NCBI GenBank assembly: GCA_052148435.1
Contig: JBKQIF010000115.1
Location: 62,001-126,000 of the forward strand
Direction of reading: 5' to 3'
Length of the DNA stretch: 64,000 nucleotides
From: JBEKYD01 sp052148435
GTDB lineage: Bacteria; Acidobacteriota; Terriglobia; Bryobacterales; Bryobacteraceae
The notes beneath the pieces were generated by a model. It searched no databases. It was given only the letters and a program-made list of their open reading frames with translations, and was not told the DNA's origin. The position numbers and the translations under genes were made by a program. The stretch's first letter is position 1; every line of letters starts with the position of its first letter. This document shows positions 24,966-34,500 of this stretch, in pieces.

Positions 24966-26060
24966 CTAAACAGTCCACGTCTCGGTGAGCGCACGCTCGA
25001 AATTCCCACCCAGAATGAGTTCGATGTTCCGGCTGGAATAGTTCCGGCTCACCAGGCCTTCGGCCAGATCGTAGATTTTCTTTGCATAGTCGATTCCATC
25101 CAGGTCGAATCTCCTGGTGGGACGAACGCGAATATCCCGTCCGTCCAGATCGACGTCGCTCCCTATGCCGGCGTGCTCCACCCCGGCCAGTTTGGTCAGA
25201 TGGTCGAAGTGATCCAGTACATGCTCCATGGTGACTCGTCCCGCGGCCCGAACAAAGGAGCGGACCATGGTAATACCCATGACGCCTCCCGTCGCCGCCA
25301 TACGCTTGATTGCTTCATCCGTTTTGCAGCGGGGACTACCCGGAACCAGCGCGCGGCAGTTGGAGTGGGTAACGAAGACAGGCTTTCGAGATGCTTCGAT
25401 AGCATTCATCGTGGTCCGGTCGCCGCAATGCGAAATATCCACGGCCATGCCAACTTCATTCATGCGCTCCACGATCTGAACGCCGTATTGGCTGAGGCCA
25501 CAGTCTCGCGGGTCGGAAGATCCTCCGCCGATCCTGTTACCGCTATAAGTAAGCTGCGAGACCCGCTGGCCCAGCTCATAGAAGCGGTCTACGTCCTCGA
25601 CGGTTCGAAAATGCGCGGAGTTCTGCTGGCCAATCAGGATGCCGATCTTGCCGAGAGCCTTTGCCTGTTTGAAATCGGCGACTCTCTCGATGCGCTGGAA
25701 CTGCTCCCCGTGCGCCGCGATGAGCGCGTTCCACCCGGTAATGTCCCTCATTGACTCCGTGTAGATGTCTCCCGCGGTGTACCCGACGGCGGGGTGGAAC
25801 ACGGTCGTTCCCGAATCTCTCAACCGGACGAAATCGGCTTGCCGGAACCGGCCCGGATGGTTTTCCCAGACCAACAGTTTCCTATAGTCCAAGGTCAATA
25901 GGCCCAGCATGTCGATCACCGTGGAGCGGCGAACCAGGTCCACGGCGCGTGCCGAATATTCCGTTTCACTCCGGGCAAAAACGGAGAACCGGCCACGGTT
26001 GATCATCGGCGCACCCAGGGATAGCGCCGCGCCTTTCAGAACCGAGCGGCGAGAGATCAT
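24966..26060 (-). CDS. Tat-exported M19 dipeptidase-like protein with altered metal site
   Basis: This 364-residue protein has a twin-arginine signal (SRRSVLKGAALSLG). It then follows the renal-dipeptidase (M19) order: VIDMLGLLTLDY, GILIGQQN, SQLTYSGNRIGGGSSDPRDCGLS, VDISHCGDRTTM, PVFVTHSNCRAL and HAGIGSDVDLDG. Family enzymes use two zinc ions held by an HxD, a Glu and two His. Here the HxD near residue 50 and the bridging Glu (Q145/Q146) are not visible, while His211, His232 and Asp302 remain. It may have a different substrate, bind one metal, or be non-hydrolytic. It is coupled to the small ORF upstream (ATGA overlap). Confidence 0.85.
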   Translation of the reverse strand: MISRRSVLKGAALSLGAPMINRGRFSVFARSETEYSARAVDLVRRSTVIDMLGLLTLDYRKLLVWENHPGRFRQADFVRLRDSGTTVFHPAVGYTAGDIYTESMRDITGWNALIAAHGEQFQRIERVADFKQAKALGKIGILIGQQNSAHFRTVEDVDRFYELGQRVSQLTYSGNRIGGGSSDPRDCGLSQYGVQIVERMNEVGMAVDISHCGDRTTMNAIEASRKPVFVTHSNCRALVPGSPRCKTDEAIKRMAATGGVMGITMVRSFVRAAGRVTMEHVLDHFDHLTKLAGVEHAGIGSDVDLDGRDIRVRPTRRFDLDGIDYAKKIYDLAEGLVSRNYSSRNIELILGGNFERALTETWTV

Positions 26061-26167
26061 GAGGTTGCGGTATCTCCCGGGGACAGGTAACGGCGGGCAC
26101 GCTTTTTGTTCAGCCCGCGGATCTCTTCATCGTGTTGTGCCAGGCAGACCTGGCAGTGTTGGGTCAT
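26057..26167 (-). CDS. Small CxxC protein coupled to the M19-like gene
   Basis: A 36-residue frame opens MTQHCQVCLAQHDEEIRGL and is followed by a basic stretch (NKKRARRY). Its stop overlaps the start codon of the M19-like gene (ATGA), a translational-coupling arrangement. The HCQVC and H12 residues could hold a metal or form a disulfide. The size is below usual gene-calling limits. No clear ribosome-binding site is visible. I do not know the family. The coupling and cysteine pair are the only support. Confidence 0.4.
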   Translation of the reverse strand: MTQHCQVCLAQHDEEIRGLNKKRARRYLSPGDTATS

Positions 26168-26473
26168 TATTTACTCTGTCCTACCCGACAATAGTCCTGG
26201 GGCCCCGCCGGAACAAGACATACGAAAGTATACACGAACCCCTACACTTCGGATGCGGTACTTTCCTGGCGTCCCCGAACGGCCAGCCAATCACGGCAGG
26301 TCCCGACTCCCGTGCGCCGCGCAAGGGTGCGTGAGCGGCGCTGCCGGCGGGCGTCGCCGCGCTGGGAACACGAAACGGCCGGGAGCCGAACCCAAACTGC
26401 CTGGGAAGAGCGTCTGTCCGCGACGCGAGACCCGCTAGGAGAGACAATAGGGTTTCGGAACGAAAGGTCTGAT
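26168..26473. other. 306-base divergent intergenic region
   Basis: This spacer lies between the leftward CxxC/M19 unit and the rightward flavodoxin-like gene. Frames crossing it are Arg/Gly-rich on both strands and have no start signals. I see no repeat or defensible promoter. Confidence 0.35.
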
Positions 26474-27049
26474 ATGAAGGCGATCGCTTTTAACGGCAGT
26501 GCGAGACGAGGCGGCAATACTGCAATCCTGCTCCGCTACGTGCTTCGCGAAATGGAAAAGGAAGGCATTGAAACCGAACTGGTGGAACTGAGTGGATCGA
26601 AGATCCATGGTTGCCTGGCGTGCCGCGAGTGCTCGGCCCGAAAAGACGGGCGATGCGCGCAGAACAACGATGTGGGGAACGCCTGTATCGAAAAAATGGC
26701 GGCAGCGGACGGTATTGTCCTCGGTTCGCCGACCTACGTGGCCGACGTCTCGCCGGAGATCAAGGCGCTAATCGACCGTGCGTGCATGGTCGGGAACGCC
26801 AATGGCGGCATGTTCCGCCGCAAGGTGGGGGCGGCGGTGATCGCGGTGCGAAGGGCGGGGGCGATGCACGCGTTCGATGCCCTGAACCACTTTTTCCTGA
26901 TCAGCGAGATGATCGTACCGGGCTCGTCCTACTGGAACATCGGGATCGGGCGGGAACCCGGCGAGGTGGAAAAAGACGAGGAAGGCATCCGCACCATGAA
27001 AGTGCTGGGACGGAACATGGCGTGGCTGCTGAAAAAGTTAGGCTCGTAA
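26474..27049 (+). CDS. Flavodoxin-fold NADPH-dependent FMN reductase with Fe-S-type Cys motif
   Basis: This 191-residue protein has the FMN phosphate loop AFNGSARRGGNTAILLRYVL. A compact cysteine motif C-x2-C-x2-C-x7-C follows (start CLACREC, near residue 46). Then come GIVLGSPTYVADVSPEIKALIDRA and YWNIGIGREPGEVEKDEEGIRT. The combination is seen in iron-sulfur flavoproteins and in broader NAD(P)H-FMN reductases. It may carry a 4Fe-4S cluster that feeds electrons to FMN. Start ATG 26474 matches the domain; upstream extension is poor. Redox partner unknown. Confidence 0.85.
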   Translation: MKAIAFNGSARRGGNTAILLRYVLREMEKEGIETELVELSGSKIHGCLACRECSARKDGRCAQNNDVGNACIEKMAAADGIVLGSPTYVADVSPEIKALIDRACMVGNANGGMFRRKVGAAVIAVRRAGAMHAFDALNHFFLISEMIVPGSSYWNIGIGREPGEVEKDEEGIRTMKVLGRNMAWLLKKLGS

Positions 27050-27230
27050 ACAATTTCGACACCGGGGCGCGCTGGTAAAGGCGTTGCGCGCCAACACACC
27101 CCACCACTGGCCAATGTGTAAGTACAGGATACGCTCCGATTTTGTCGGCTGGCGTGCACCTGGACAGCCCCTGCTCTCTTGTCGCGCACCCTCCTTCTTG
27201 GGCTATGCTGGATTGGAGAGAGTATCCCAG

Positions 27231-28640
27231 ATGTTGTGGCTCGTGACCGCGCTGTTGTTGGCTCCGCAGTCGGCGGCGCCCAATCCCTATCGGGAGGCCG
27301 GAGCGGCGTTGGCTTCGGGCGACCTGGCCGAGGCCGAAGCGAGCCTCGAAGCGCTGACCGCCAAGGATCCAGGCAATGCCCGCGCATGGATGCTGCTGGC
27401 GCAAACCTATGCCCGGCGCAAGAACGGTACGGCTGCGCTCGCGGCTGCGTCCCAATCCGAAAAGTTGGGCGCCCGGGACCCCGATGTGCTTCACGGCCTG
27501 GCCTTCCTGTTCACCGGTCTTCAGCCGGATCTGAAGCGCGCCGCCGATTTGGAGGCGCGCTACGCGGAACTTCAGCCCGCCGACAAAACCGCCTGGAGGC
27601 GCGTGGCCGCGATGTACCTGGAAGCCGGCCAATTTGACCGCGCCATTGTGGCAGGCACGCAAGGGCTGGCGGTCGACGACAGCCAGGAACTGCACACCGT
27701 GCTCGGCCAGGCGTACCAGGGCAAACAGGATTGGGAGCACGCCGCCCAGCATTTGGCGGCGGCCGTCAAGCTCGCGCCCTACGATGAGAATGCGCACTTT
27801 CTGCTGGTCCAGATGTACCTCGATCGCCAGGACTTCGCCGGTGCCGGCGAGGCCATCGCCAATGCTCGCAAAGTCTTTGCGCGCAGCCCGCAGATCGAGC
27901 TTGCGGCCGGCGTCTGCGCCTATGGTTTGCGCCGCTTTCCCGAAGCCGTGGACCAGTTTCTGAAAACCATCGCGCTTGCGCCCGACGTGGCGCAGCCTTA
28001 TCTGTTTCTCAGCCGCATGCTGGACCAGGCCGGCGACCGCCTCCCCGAGGTTATCGAGCGGTTCCGCCAGTATCACGCCCGCCATCCGGACGATCCCGGC
28101 GCGTGTCTTCTCTATGCCGAGGCGCTGGTGGCGGGACTCGCTCCGGAAGGTTTTCCGCCCGGGGCGGAACAAGCCATCCAACTGCTCGAGCGGGCCCGGT
28201 CGCTCGACGGCAACCGAGCCGAGACCCACTATCAACTGGGTTGCCTGCTGGAGCGCAAACGCGAGTATGCCGCGGCCGCCGTCGAGCTGGAGCGCAGCGT
28301 GGCGCTCGATCCGCGGCAGCCCGGCGCGCACTTTCAACTGGCGCGCGTCTACGAACGGCTGGGCCACAAGCAGGACGCCGCCCGCGAGCGGGACGAGCAC
28401 CAGAGGCTGACCGAATCGCCCGATGAGCCCCCCAGCGCCGAAACGCGGATTCACGACTTGATCGACGATGTGACGCGCTCGGGCCGCGTGCTAGAGGCCG
28501 GCGGCTTGAGCGACCGCCTCGGCGCCCAACGGCAGATCGCGCCGGGACGCCCGCCGCTGCTCGAGTTTCGCTATCTCGAAGGCGCCGCGCGTCACGGCTT
28601 TGCCAACCTGGACCTGGTGATCGACGATGCCGGCCATTAA
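27231..28640 (+). CDS. Exported TPR protein
   Basis: The protein is about 469 residues. After a short hydrophobic N-terminus (MLWLVTALLLAPQSAA) come about ten TPR-like repeats through residue 400. Examples are YREAGAALASGDLAEAEASLEALTAKDPGNARAWMLLAQTYARR and AETHYQLGCLLERKREYAAAAVELERSVALDPRQPGAHFQLARVYERLG. TPR superhelices bind other proteins. The last 60 residues (SGRVLEAGGLSDRLGAQ...) have no repeat. It overlaps the next TPR gene by 14 bases and heads a TPR-TPR-CRTAC1 operon. Function is inferred as scaffold for exported partners. Confidence 0.82.
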   Translation: MLWLVTALLLAPQSAAPNPYREAGAALASGDLAEAEASLEALTAKDPGNARAWMLLAQTYARRKNGTAALAAASQSEKLGARDPDVLHGLAFLFTGLQPDLKRAADLEARYAELQPADKTAWRRVAAMYLEAGQFDRAIVAGTQGLAVDDSQELHTVLGQAYQGKQDWEHAAQHLAAAVKLAPYDENAHFLLVQMYLDRQDFAGAGEAIANARKVFARSPQIELAAGVCAYGLRRFPEAVDQFLKTIALAPDVAQPYLFLSRMLDQAGDRLPEVIERFRQYHARHPDDPGACLLYAEALVAGLAPEGFPPGAEQAIQLLERARSLDGNRAETHYQLGCLLERKREYAAAAVELERSVALDPRQPGAHFQLARVYERLGHKQDAARERDEHQRLTESPDEPPSAETRIHDLIDDVTRSGRVLEAGGLSDRLGAQRQIAPGRPPLLEFRYLEGAARHGFANLDLVIDDAGH

Positions 28641-29679
28641 ACTAAGCGCCACTTATGCCGTCTTTGCGCTCGCGGCCAGCCTGGCCGCTCAAAGCAACCT
28701 CCTCGTGGAAGGTCTCGAAGCCTACAACAAAGGCGATTACGTCACTGCCGAGCGCAGCTTCCGCAAGGCCGTCGCCCAGGGCGGCGGCGACGCCCGCGCG
28801 GCATCCCTGCTGGCTCTGGTACAGGCGTCTACCGGCCGTTGCGCCGACGCCGAACCGCTGCTCGCCAAGGCCGCCGGGAGCAACGCCGGGAACGACGCCG
28901 CGCTCGGAAGACTCGCCGCTCTGGCTCTGGCCCGCTGCCGCCTCGCCGCCGGCCGTCTGGATGAAGCTGCCGGTATCCTCGACCGCCTCCGCGCCAAAGA
29001 CCCAGCCGACGCCGACGTGCTCTACGAAACCGCGCGCCTCCAGATGCGCGCCTGGAATGAAACCATCCGGCAGCTTTATGAGAAGGCCCCGTCCTCGTTC
29101 CGCGTCAACCAGCTCTCCGCCGAGATCCTCGAAACCCAGGGCCAGTACGCCGAAGCCGCCGAGGAGTACCGCAAGGCCATCGCCAAGAACCCGCGCGCGT
29201 TAAACCTGCACTTTCAGTTGGCGCGCGCATTGCTGAACAGCTCGCACGCGGCGGAGACGCTCGACCGCGCGCTTCAGGAAATCGAAGCCGAGCTTGCCAT
29301 GAACCCTTCCGACGCCGTCGCCACTTATCAGGCGGCTCGCATCCTGCAGGTCCGCCAGCACCCGGCCGAAGCGGACGCGCGCTATGAGCAGGCACTCAAA
29401 CTGCGCCCGGACTTCGTCGAGGCTCTCTGCGCGCTCGGCACCCTGCGCAACGAGGAGCGGCGCAGCGCCGAGGCCATTCCGCTGCTCGAGAAGGCCGTGC
29501 AACTCGCGCCCGCCAGCGAAGCGGGTCACTACGCGCTCATGATCGCCTATCGCAACAGCGGCCGCATGGACGATGCGCGGCGCGAAAAGGCGCGCCTCGA
29601 CGAACTGCACAAGACGCCGGAGGGCGAGTTCAGCGACTTTCTGAAGAAGCTCGGCGAGAAACCGCCGGCCGGGAAATGA
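28627..29679 (+). CDS. Exported TPR protein
   Basis: This 350-residue protein has a signal peptide (ATYAVFALAASLAAQ) and eight or so TPR repeats filling the rest. An example is LLVEGLEAYNKGDYVTAERSFRKAVAQGGGDARAASLLALVQ; others include LEIL-like, EEYRKAIAKNPRALNLHFQLARALLN and ALKLRPDFVEALCALGTLRNEE stretches. The start overlaps the upstream TPR gene, and its stop overlaps the start of the CRTAC1 gene by four bases (ATGA). The three gene products are probably made in fixed ratio. No enzymatic domain is seen. Confidence 0.85.
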   Translation: MPAIKLSATYAVFALAASLAAQSNLLVEGLEAYNKGDYVTAERSFRKAVAQGGGDARAASLLALVQASTGRCADAEPLLAKAAGSNAGNDAALGRLAALALARCRLAAGRLDEAAGILDRLRAKDPADADVLYETARLQMRAWNETIRQLYEKAPSSFRVNQLSAEILETQGQYAEAAEEYRKAIAKNPRALNLHFQLARALLNSSHAAETLDRALQEIEAELAMNPSDAVATYQAARILQVRQHPAEADARYEQALKLRPDFVEALCALGTLRNEERRSAEAIPLLEKAVQLAPASEAGHYALMIAYRNSGRMDDARREKARLDELHKTPEGEFSDFLKKLGEKPPAGK

Positions 29680-31322
29680 GAGCCGCCCTTGCTCTGTTCC
29701 TGGGCGCTGCCCTGGCGGCAGCCTTCGCCGCCGGGTGGTCGCCGCAGTTCCGCGACGAAGCCGCCGCCCTCGGCTTAACCCGCGTCGCGCCCAACGGCGG
29801 CATGGAATCCAAGACCTACATCATCGAAACCACCGGCAGCGGCGTGGGCTTCCTCGACTACGATAACGACGGCTTGCTCGACGTCTTCGTGGCCAGCGGC
29901 GACGGCGCGCCCTCGCGCCTCTACCACAACGAAGGCGGGGGCCGCTACCGCGACGTCTCCGAGGAGATGGGAATTACTCGCACCGGCTGGGCGCAGGGCG
30001 TCTGCGCGGGCGATTACGACAACGACGGCTATACCGATCTCTTCGTCACTTACTGGGGCCAGAACGTGCTCTATCGCAACGAAGGCGGCAAACGCTTTCG
30101 CGATGTGACGCGCGAAGCGGGCCTCGTTCAGGATCGCGTGCGCTACAACACCGGCTGCGCCTTCCTCGACTATGACCGCGACGGCCGTCTCGATCTGTTT
30201 GTCTCCAACTATCTCCAGTTCGGCTTCGACTCGACGCCCAAGCCCGGCGCCAATGCTTACTGTTGGTACCTGGGGCTGGCCGTCAACTGCGGACCGCGCG
30301 GCCTGCCCTTCGACCACAACATTCTCTACCACGGCAATGCCGATGGCACCTTCACCGACGTTTCGGCCAAGAGCGGCATCGCCGCGCCCGACCGCAGCTA
30401 CTGCCTGTCCGCGCTGGTGGCCGACTTCGACGGCGACGGCTGGCCGGACATCTTCGTGCCTTGCGACCAGACGCCCTCGCTGCTCTACATGAATCAGCAC
30501 GACGGCACCTTCTCCGAGGAAGCCCTGCTGCGCGGCGTGGCCTTCGACGAGAACGGCAGGGCCATGTCCGGCATGGGCGCGGCGGCGGCCGACTACAACC
30601 ACTCCGGCCGGCAAAGCATTTTCCGCACCAACTTCTCCGACGAACGCGAAACCCTCTACAACAACGAAGGCGAAGGCAATTTCCAGGAGCGGACCATCGC
30701 CGCCGGGATGGGCGCCAACACCCGCTACGTGAGTTGGGGATGCCAGTTCTTCGACTTCGACAACGATGGCTGGGCCGATCTGGTTCTGGTCAACGGCCAC
30801 GTGTTTCCCGAGATCGATCGCAAGGGCGCCGACCTGCGCTTCCGCCAGCGCGCCATTCTCTACCATAACCTCCGCGACGGCCGCTTCGCGGACATCTCCG
30901 CGCAGGCCGGGCCGGGAATCGCGGCGGCGCACTCGGCGCGCGGGCTCGCCGTGGGTGACATCGACAACGATGGCGCGCTCGAGATCCTGACCAACAATCA
31001 GGGCGAAGCGCCCTCGCTGCTTCGCCTCGCCGACCGCCCCCCCGGCAACTGGGTCTTGTTGAAGCTCACCGGCACCGCGTCCAACCGCTCCGCCATCGGT
31101 GCGCGGGTTCGCTTGACCGCCGGCGGCATGACACAGAGCGCCGAGGTGCGCAGCGGCGGCAGCTATCTTTCCCAGAGCGATCTGCGCCTGCATTTCGGAC
31201 TGGGCGCGGCCACCCGCATCGATCACATCGAGATCGATTGGCCCAGCGGCGTCAAGAGCGATCGCCGCGACCTGGAAGTGAATCGCGTTCAAACCATCGA
31301 AGAGCCGCGCCGCGTCGAGTGA
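29676..31322 (+). CDS. Secreted FG-GAP/ASPIC-UnbV (CRTAC1-like) beta-propeller protein
   Basis: The 548-residue protein has a signal peptide (MRAALALFLGAALAAAFAAG). Seven or so FG-GAP/VCBS blades follow, with repeated Ca2+-type DxDxDG motifs such as FLDYDNDGLLDVF, DYDNDGYTDLF, FLDYDRDGRLDLFV, DFDGDGWPDIFV and FDFDNDGWADLVLVNG. The C-terminus (NWVLLKLTGTASNRSAIGARVRL ... LRLHFGLG ... IEIDWPSG) is the ASPIC/UnbV domain. The family resembles integrin alpha and CRTAC1 extracellular propellers. Specific bacterial role unknown. It is third in a coupled operon with two TPR genes. Confidence 0.92.
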   Translation: MRAALALFLGAALAAAFAAGWSPQFRDEAAALGLTRVAPNGGMESKTYIIETTGSGVGFLDYDNDGLLDVFVASGDGAPSRLYHNEGGGRYRDVSEEMGITRTGWAQGVCAGDYDNDGYTDLFVTYWGQNVLYRNEGGKRFRDVTREAGLVQDRVRYNTGCAFLDYDRDGRLDLFVSNYLQFGFDSTPKPGANAYCWYLGLAVNCGPRGLPFDHNILYHGNADGTFTDVSAKSGIAAPDRSYCLSALVADFDGDGWPDIFVPCDQTPSLLYMNQHDGTFSEEALLRGVAFDENGRAMSGMGAAAADYNHSGRQSIFRTNFSDERETLYNNEGEGNFQERTIAAGMGANTRYVSWGCQFFDFDNDGWADLVLVNGHVFPEIDRKGADLRFRQRAILYHNLRDGRFADISAQAGPGIAAAHSARGLAVGDIDNDGALEILTNNQGEAPSLLRLADRPPGNWVLLKLTGTASNRSAIGARVRLTAGGMTQSAEVRSGGSYLSQSDLRLHFGLGAATRIDHIEIDWPSGVKSDRRDLEVNRVQTIEEPRRVE

Positions 31323-31346
31323 TCGGCATGGTCTTCCTCAGTAGCG

Positions 31347-31365
31347 CCGGCGATCTTGTCGCCGG
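31347..31365. terminator. Possible intrinsic terminator hairpin
   Basis: Stem CCGGCGA / TCGCCGG with a five-base loop lies 24 bases after the CRTAC1 stop codon. The downstream tract is only TCCTCTT, so it would be a weak U-tract. It may also be a stem-loop with another role. Confidence 0.35.
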
Positions 31366-31516
31366 TCCTCTTGATGATGCTCAGTGGGGCAGTCCCTCGG
31401 CCTGCGGCGGCCCGGCCGTCCCTCGGCGAGGCCGCAACATACCTCAACCCAAATTCCGCGATGTCGGGAGTTCCGAGTGATAGACTTGGCTCAATGGCAA
31501 CGGGCAAGCCCCTCCC

Positions 31517-34500
31517 ATGAAGCGGCGCGACTTCCTCGGCGTCTGTGCCGCCCCGCTCTTCGTCTCGCGCGGACACGCCGCTCCGCCGTTTCCGGTCAAG
31601 TTCAGGCATCAGCCCCCTTACGCGTCGGTGCTGGCATTTGCCGAGCCGGGGTATGACGAATTCCCGGCAGAGAAGCCGGCCATGGAGCTGGAAATGCGTC
31701 TGGCTTCCGGCCTGTCCGCCGGCGATCTGCCATTCGCCGCGGGCTGCACCGGCGCGTCCCCCGCGCCGTCAGCGTATCGGAAAATCGCCGCCGACGTGGC
31801 GGTTGCCGTTTTCGATGGCTCCGGAGCACCGGCCGCTGGCTGGGGAAAATGGCGCGCTTCCCTGGGAACCGTACGCCGGGCGGTCTTCTATTCTCTGCCC
31901 GGCGGCCTGATCCGATACGACGTTCGCGGCGCCAACGCCGGTCGATTGGAGCATCGTGTCGGCATCTGGAAATTTGCCTGGGACGAAGGCGCCGTTACCC
32001 ACCTGGAGCCGGTCGAAGAAACCGTGACCAGCGGGGACCGCCCCTGGTTCCGTGACGTCACTGGCGCGGCATTTGCCGGAGTCGGCTCTTTTCATGAGCA
32101 GCTAGCCAAGGGCGTTCCCTACTGGCGCGCGCGCCTCGACCCGGCTACGGGCGTCGACGTCTATGGGGAGAATGGAATTGCCGTTGGCGACATCGACAAC
32201 GACGGGGTCGACGAAATCTATATCTGCCAGCCCGGAGGCCTGCCGAACCGCCTATATAAGAATGATGGCAACGGCCGCTTCCGCGACGTCTCCCGAGAAT
32301 TCGGACTCGACATTCTCGACAACACTACCAGCGCGCTCTTCGTAGACCTGCGCAACTCCGGCCATCAGGACCTGGTGCTCGTTCGCCCCACCGAACCCGT
32401 GCTCTTTCTCAACGACGGTAAGGGGAAGTTCACTCCGCTCGATGGCGCATTCCGCTTTCAAACGCCCGCCCAAGGCACATTCACAAGCGTATCCGCCGCC
32501 GATTACGATCGCGACGGACGGCTCGATCTGTATCTGTGTTCCTATATCTACTTTCAGAGCGAGGCCCAGTATAAGTATCCGACACCCTATCACGACGCCC
32601 GCAACGGACCGCCGAATTTCCTGTTCCGCAATTGCCTGGATCGCGACCCGCCTTGTTTCGAAGACGTGACCGCGGCCGCCGGAATGGACCACAACAATAA
32701 CCGGTTCAGCTTCGCCGGCGCCTGGTGTGATTACAACGGAGACGGATGGCCCGGCCTCTATGTGGCCAACGACTTCGGCCGGAAAAACCTGTACCGCAAC
32801 ACCAACGGGCATTTCCGCGATGTGGCCGAACAGGCTGGAGTGGACGATGTCGGCCCGGGCATGAGCGCGGCCTGGCTCGATTACGACGGCGATGGGCGCC
32901 CCGACCTGCTGGTTTCGAATATGTGGAGCGCCACCGGCCAAAGAATCACGCACGATCCCGCATTCGGCCCCGCCAAGGAGGACCCTTCCTTGCGGGCAGT
33001 TTACCAGCGGCACGTGAAGGGCAATTCGCTCTTTCATAATCAAGGCGACGGCACGTTCACCTACACCGGCGATTCCGAGGGCATCGAAATGGGCCACTGG
33101 TCGTGGTCCTGCGACGGGTGCGATTTCGATAACGACGGAACGCCCGAGATCTATATCGCCTGCGGCATGCTCACCAACAACAGCCGCACCGACCTGATGA
33201 GCTACTTCTACCGGCAGGTAGTGGCAAAGTCGCCAGTCACGGCGATCCGCTCCACCGCCTACGAAAACGGATGGAACGCCATCAACCAGTTGGTCCGCGG
33301 CGACTACAGTTGGGCGGGCCCGGAGCCGAATGTGTTCTACGCCCGCCGCGGCCGGCGCTTCTACGATTTCTCCGGAATCAGCGGCATCGATCTGGCCGAA
33401 GACAGCCGCGCCTTCGCGTTGCTCGATTTCGATGGCGACGGCAACCTGGATCTGGCGGTCAAAAGCCGCATGGGCCCGCAGCTCCGCATCTTCCAAAATG
33501 TTTGCGGCTCGGCCAGGGAACGCATTGTGTTTCGACTGCGCGGAACCAAATCCAACCGCGACGCGGTGGGCGCCAGGTTGGAAGTGGACGGCCAGGTAAA
33601 GTGGGTCGTGGCCGGATCGGCGTACCTGTCGCAGCACACCAAACGGCTGCATTTCGGCCTTGGTGACCGCAAGCGTGCGGAAAAGGTGCGTATCGTCTGG
33701 CCCTCGGGCCTGGTGCAGGAACTTCCTCCCCTCGACGCCGGGTACCTTTACGAAGTGACCGAAGGCGTCGCCGAATTCCGGTCTGAGCGCCTGCGGCAGA
33801 GGACCGATTTTCCTGCCGGTGCGCCGATCCGTGCGGACAACCGGTCGCGCCTGTACACCACCTGGCTGCGGGAACCGGTGCCGCTGCCGGAAAAGCGGCG
33901 CGGTCCGGCGCTGCTCGTGCTGCACGCAGGCGAGTCGCTGCCGGCATTCCCGGTCCCGACGCAAGCGCTTGATCTCCGCGCCGCTCCTGCCGATCTCGCC
34001 GCGGCCTACGCCATCTTCCGCCGTTATCTGTTCGACTACCGGACGGACCTTGCCACCCCGTTTTGGATGCTCATCGATGCCGCCGGCCGCGTTCGCCGCG
34101 TCTACGAAGATACGCCGAAGCCCTCCGCCGTCGAGGCCGATTGGCGCGCTGTCGAAGCAGCCGTGCCGGATGCGCGTGCCCTGCCGTTCGGCGGCTTCTT
34201 TCTCGGCATGCCCACCCGCGACTATTTCAAAATCGGCGGCGCCATGCTGATGGCAGGCTACCCCGAGCATGCCCTCCCCTATCTCGAGGAAGCTCGCCTC
34301 CGCTCTCCGAACAATGCCAGAACCCTCCTCGCCATCGGCCGCATTCACCTTGAAGCGAACCGCCTGGCGCCGGCGCGGCAGGCGCTCGAAAGCGCTGCGA
34401 AGCTGGACCCCACTCAACCCGAGGCATGGAACGATCTCGGCGGTGTCGAGGCCGCGTCCGGCAACCCGCGCGAGGCCCTGAAGCTGTATCAACGGGCGCT

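Noticed and set aside
26901..28454. 517-codon minus frame
   Set aside because: Antisense to the TPR gene at 27231, whose repeats and signal peptide are clear.
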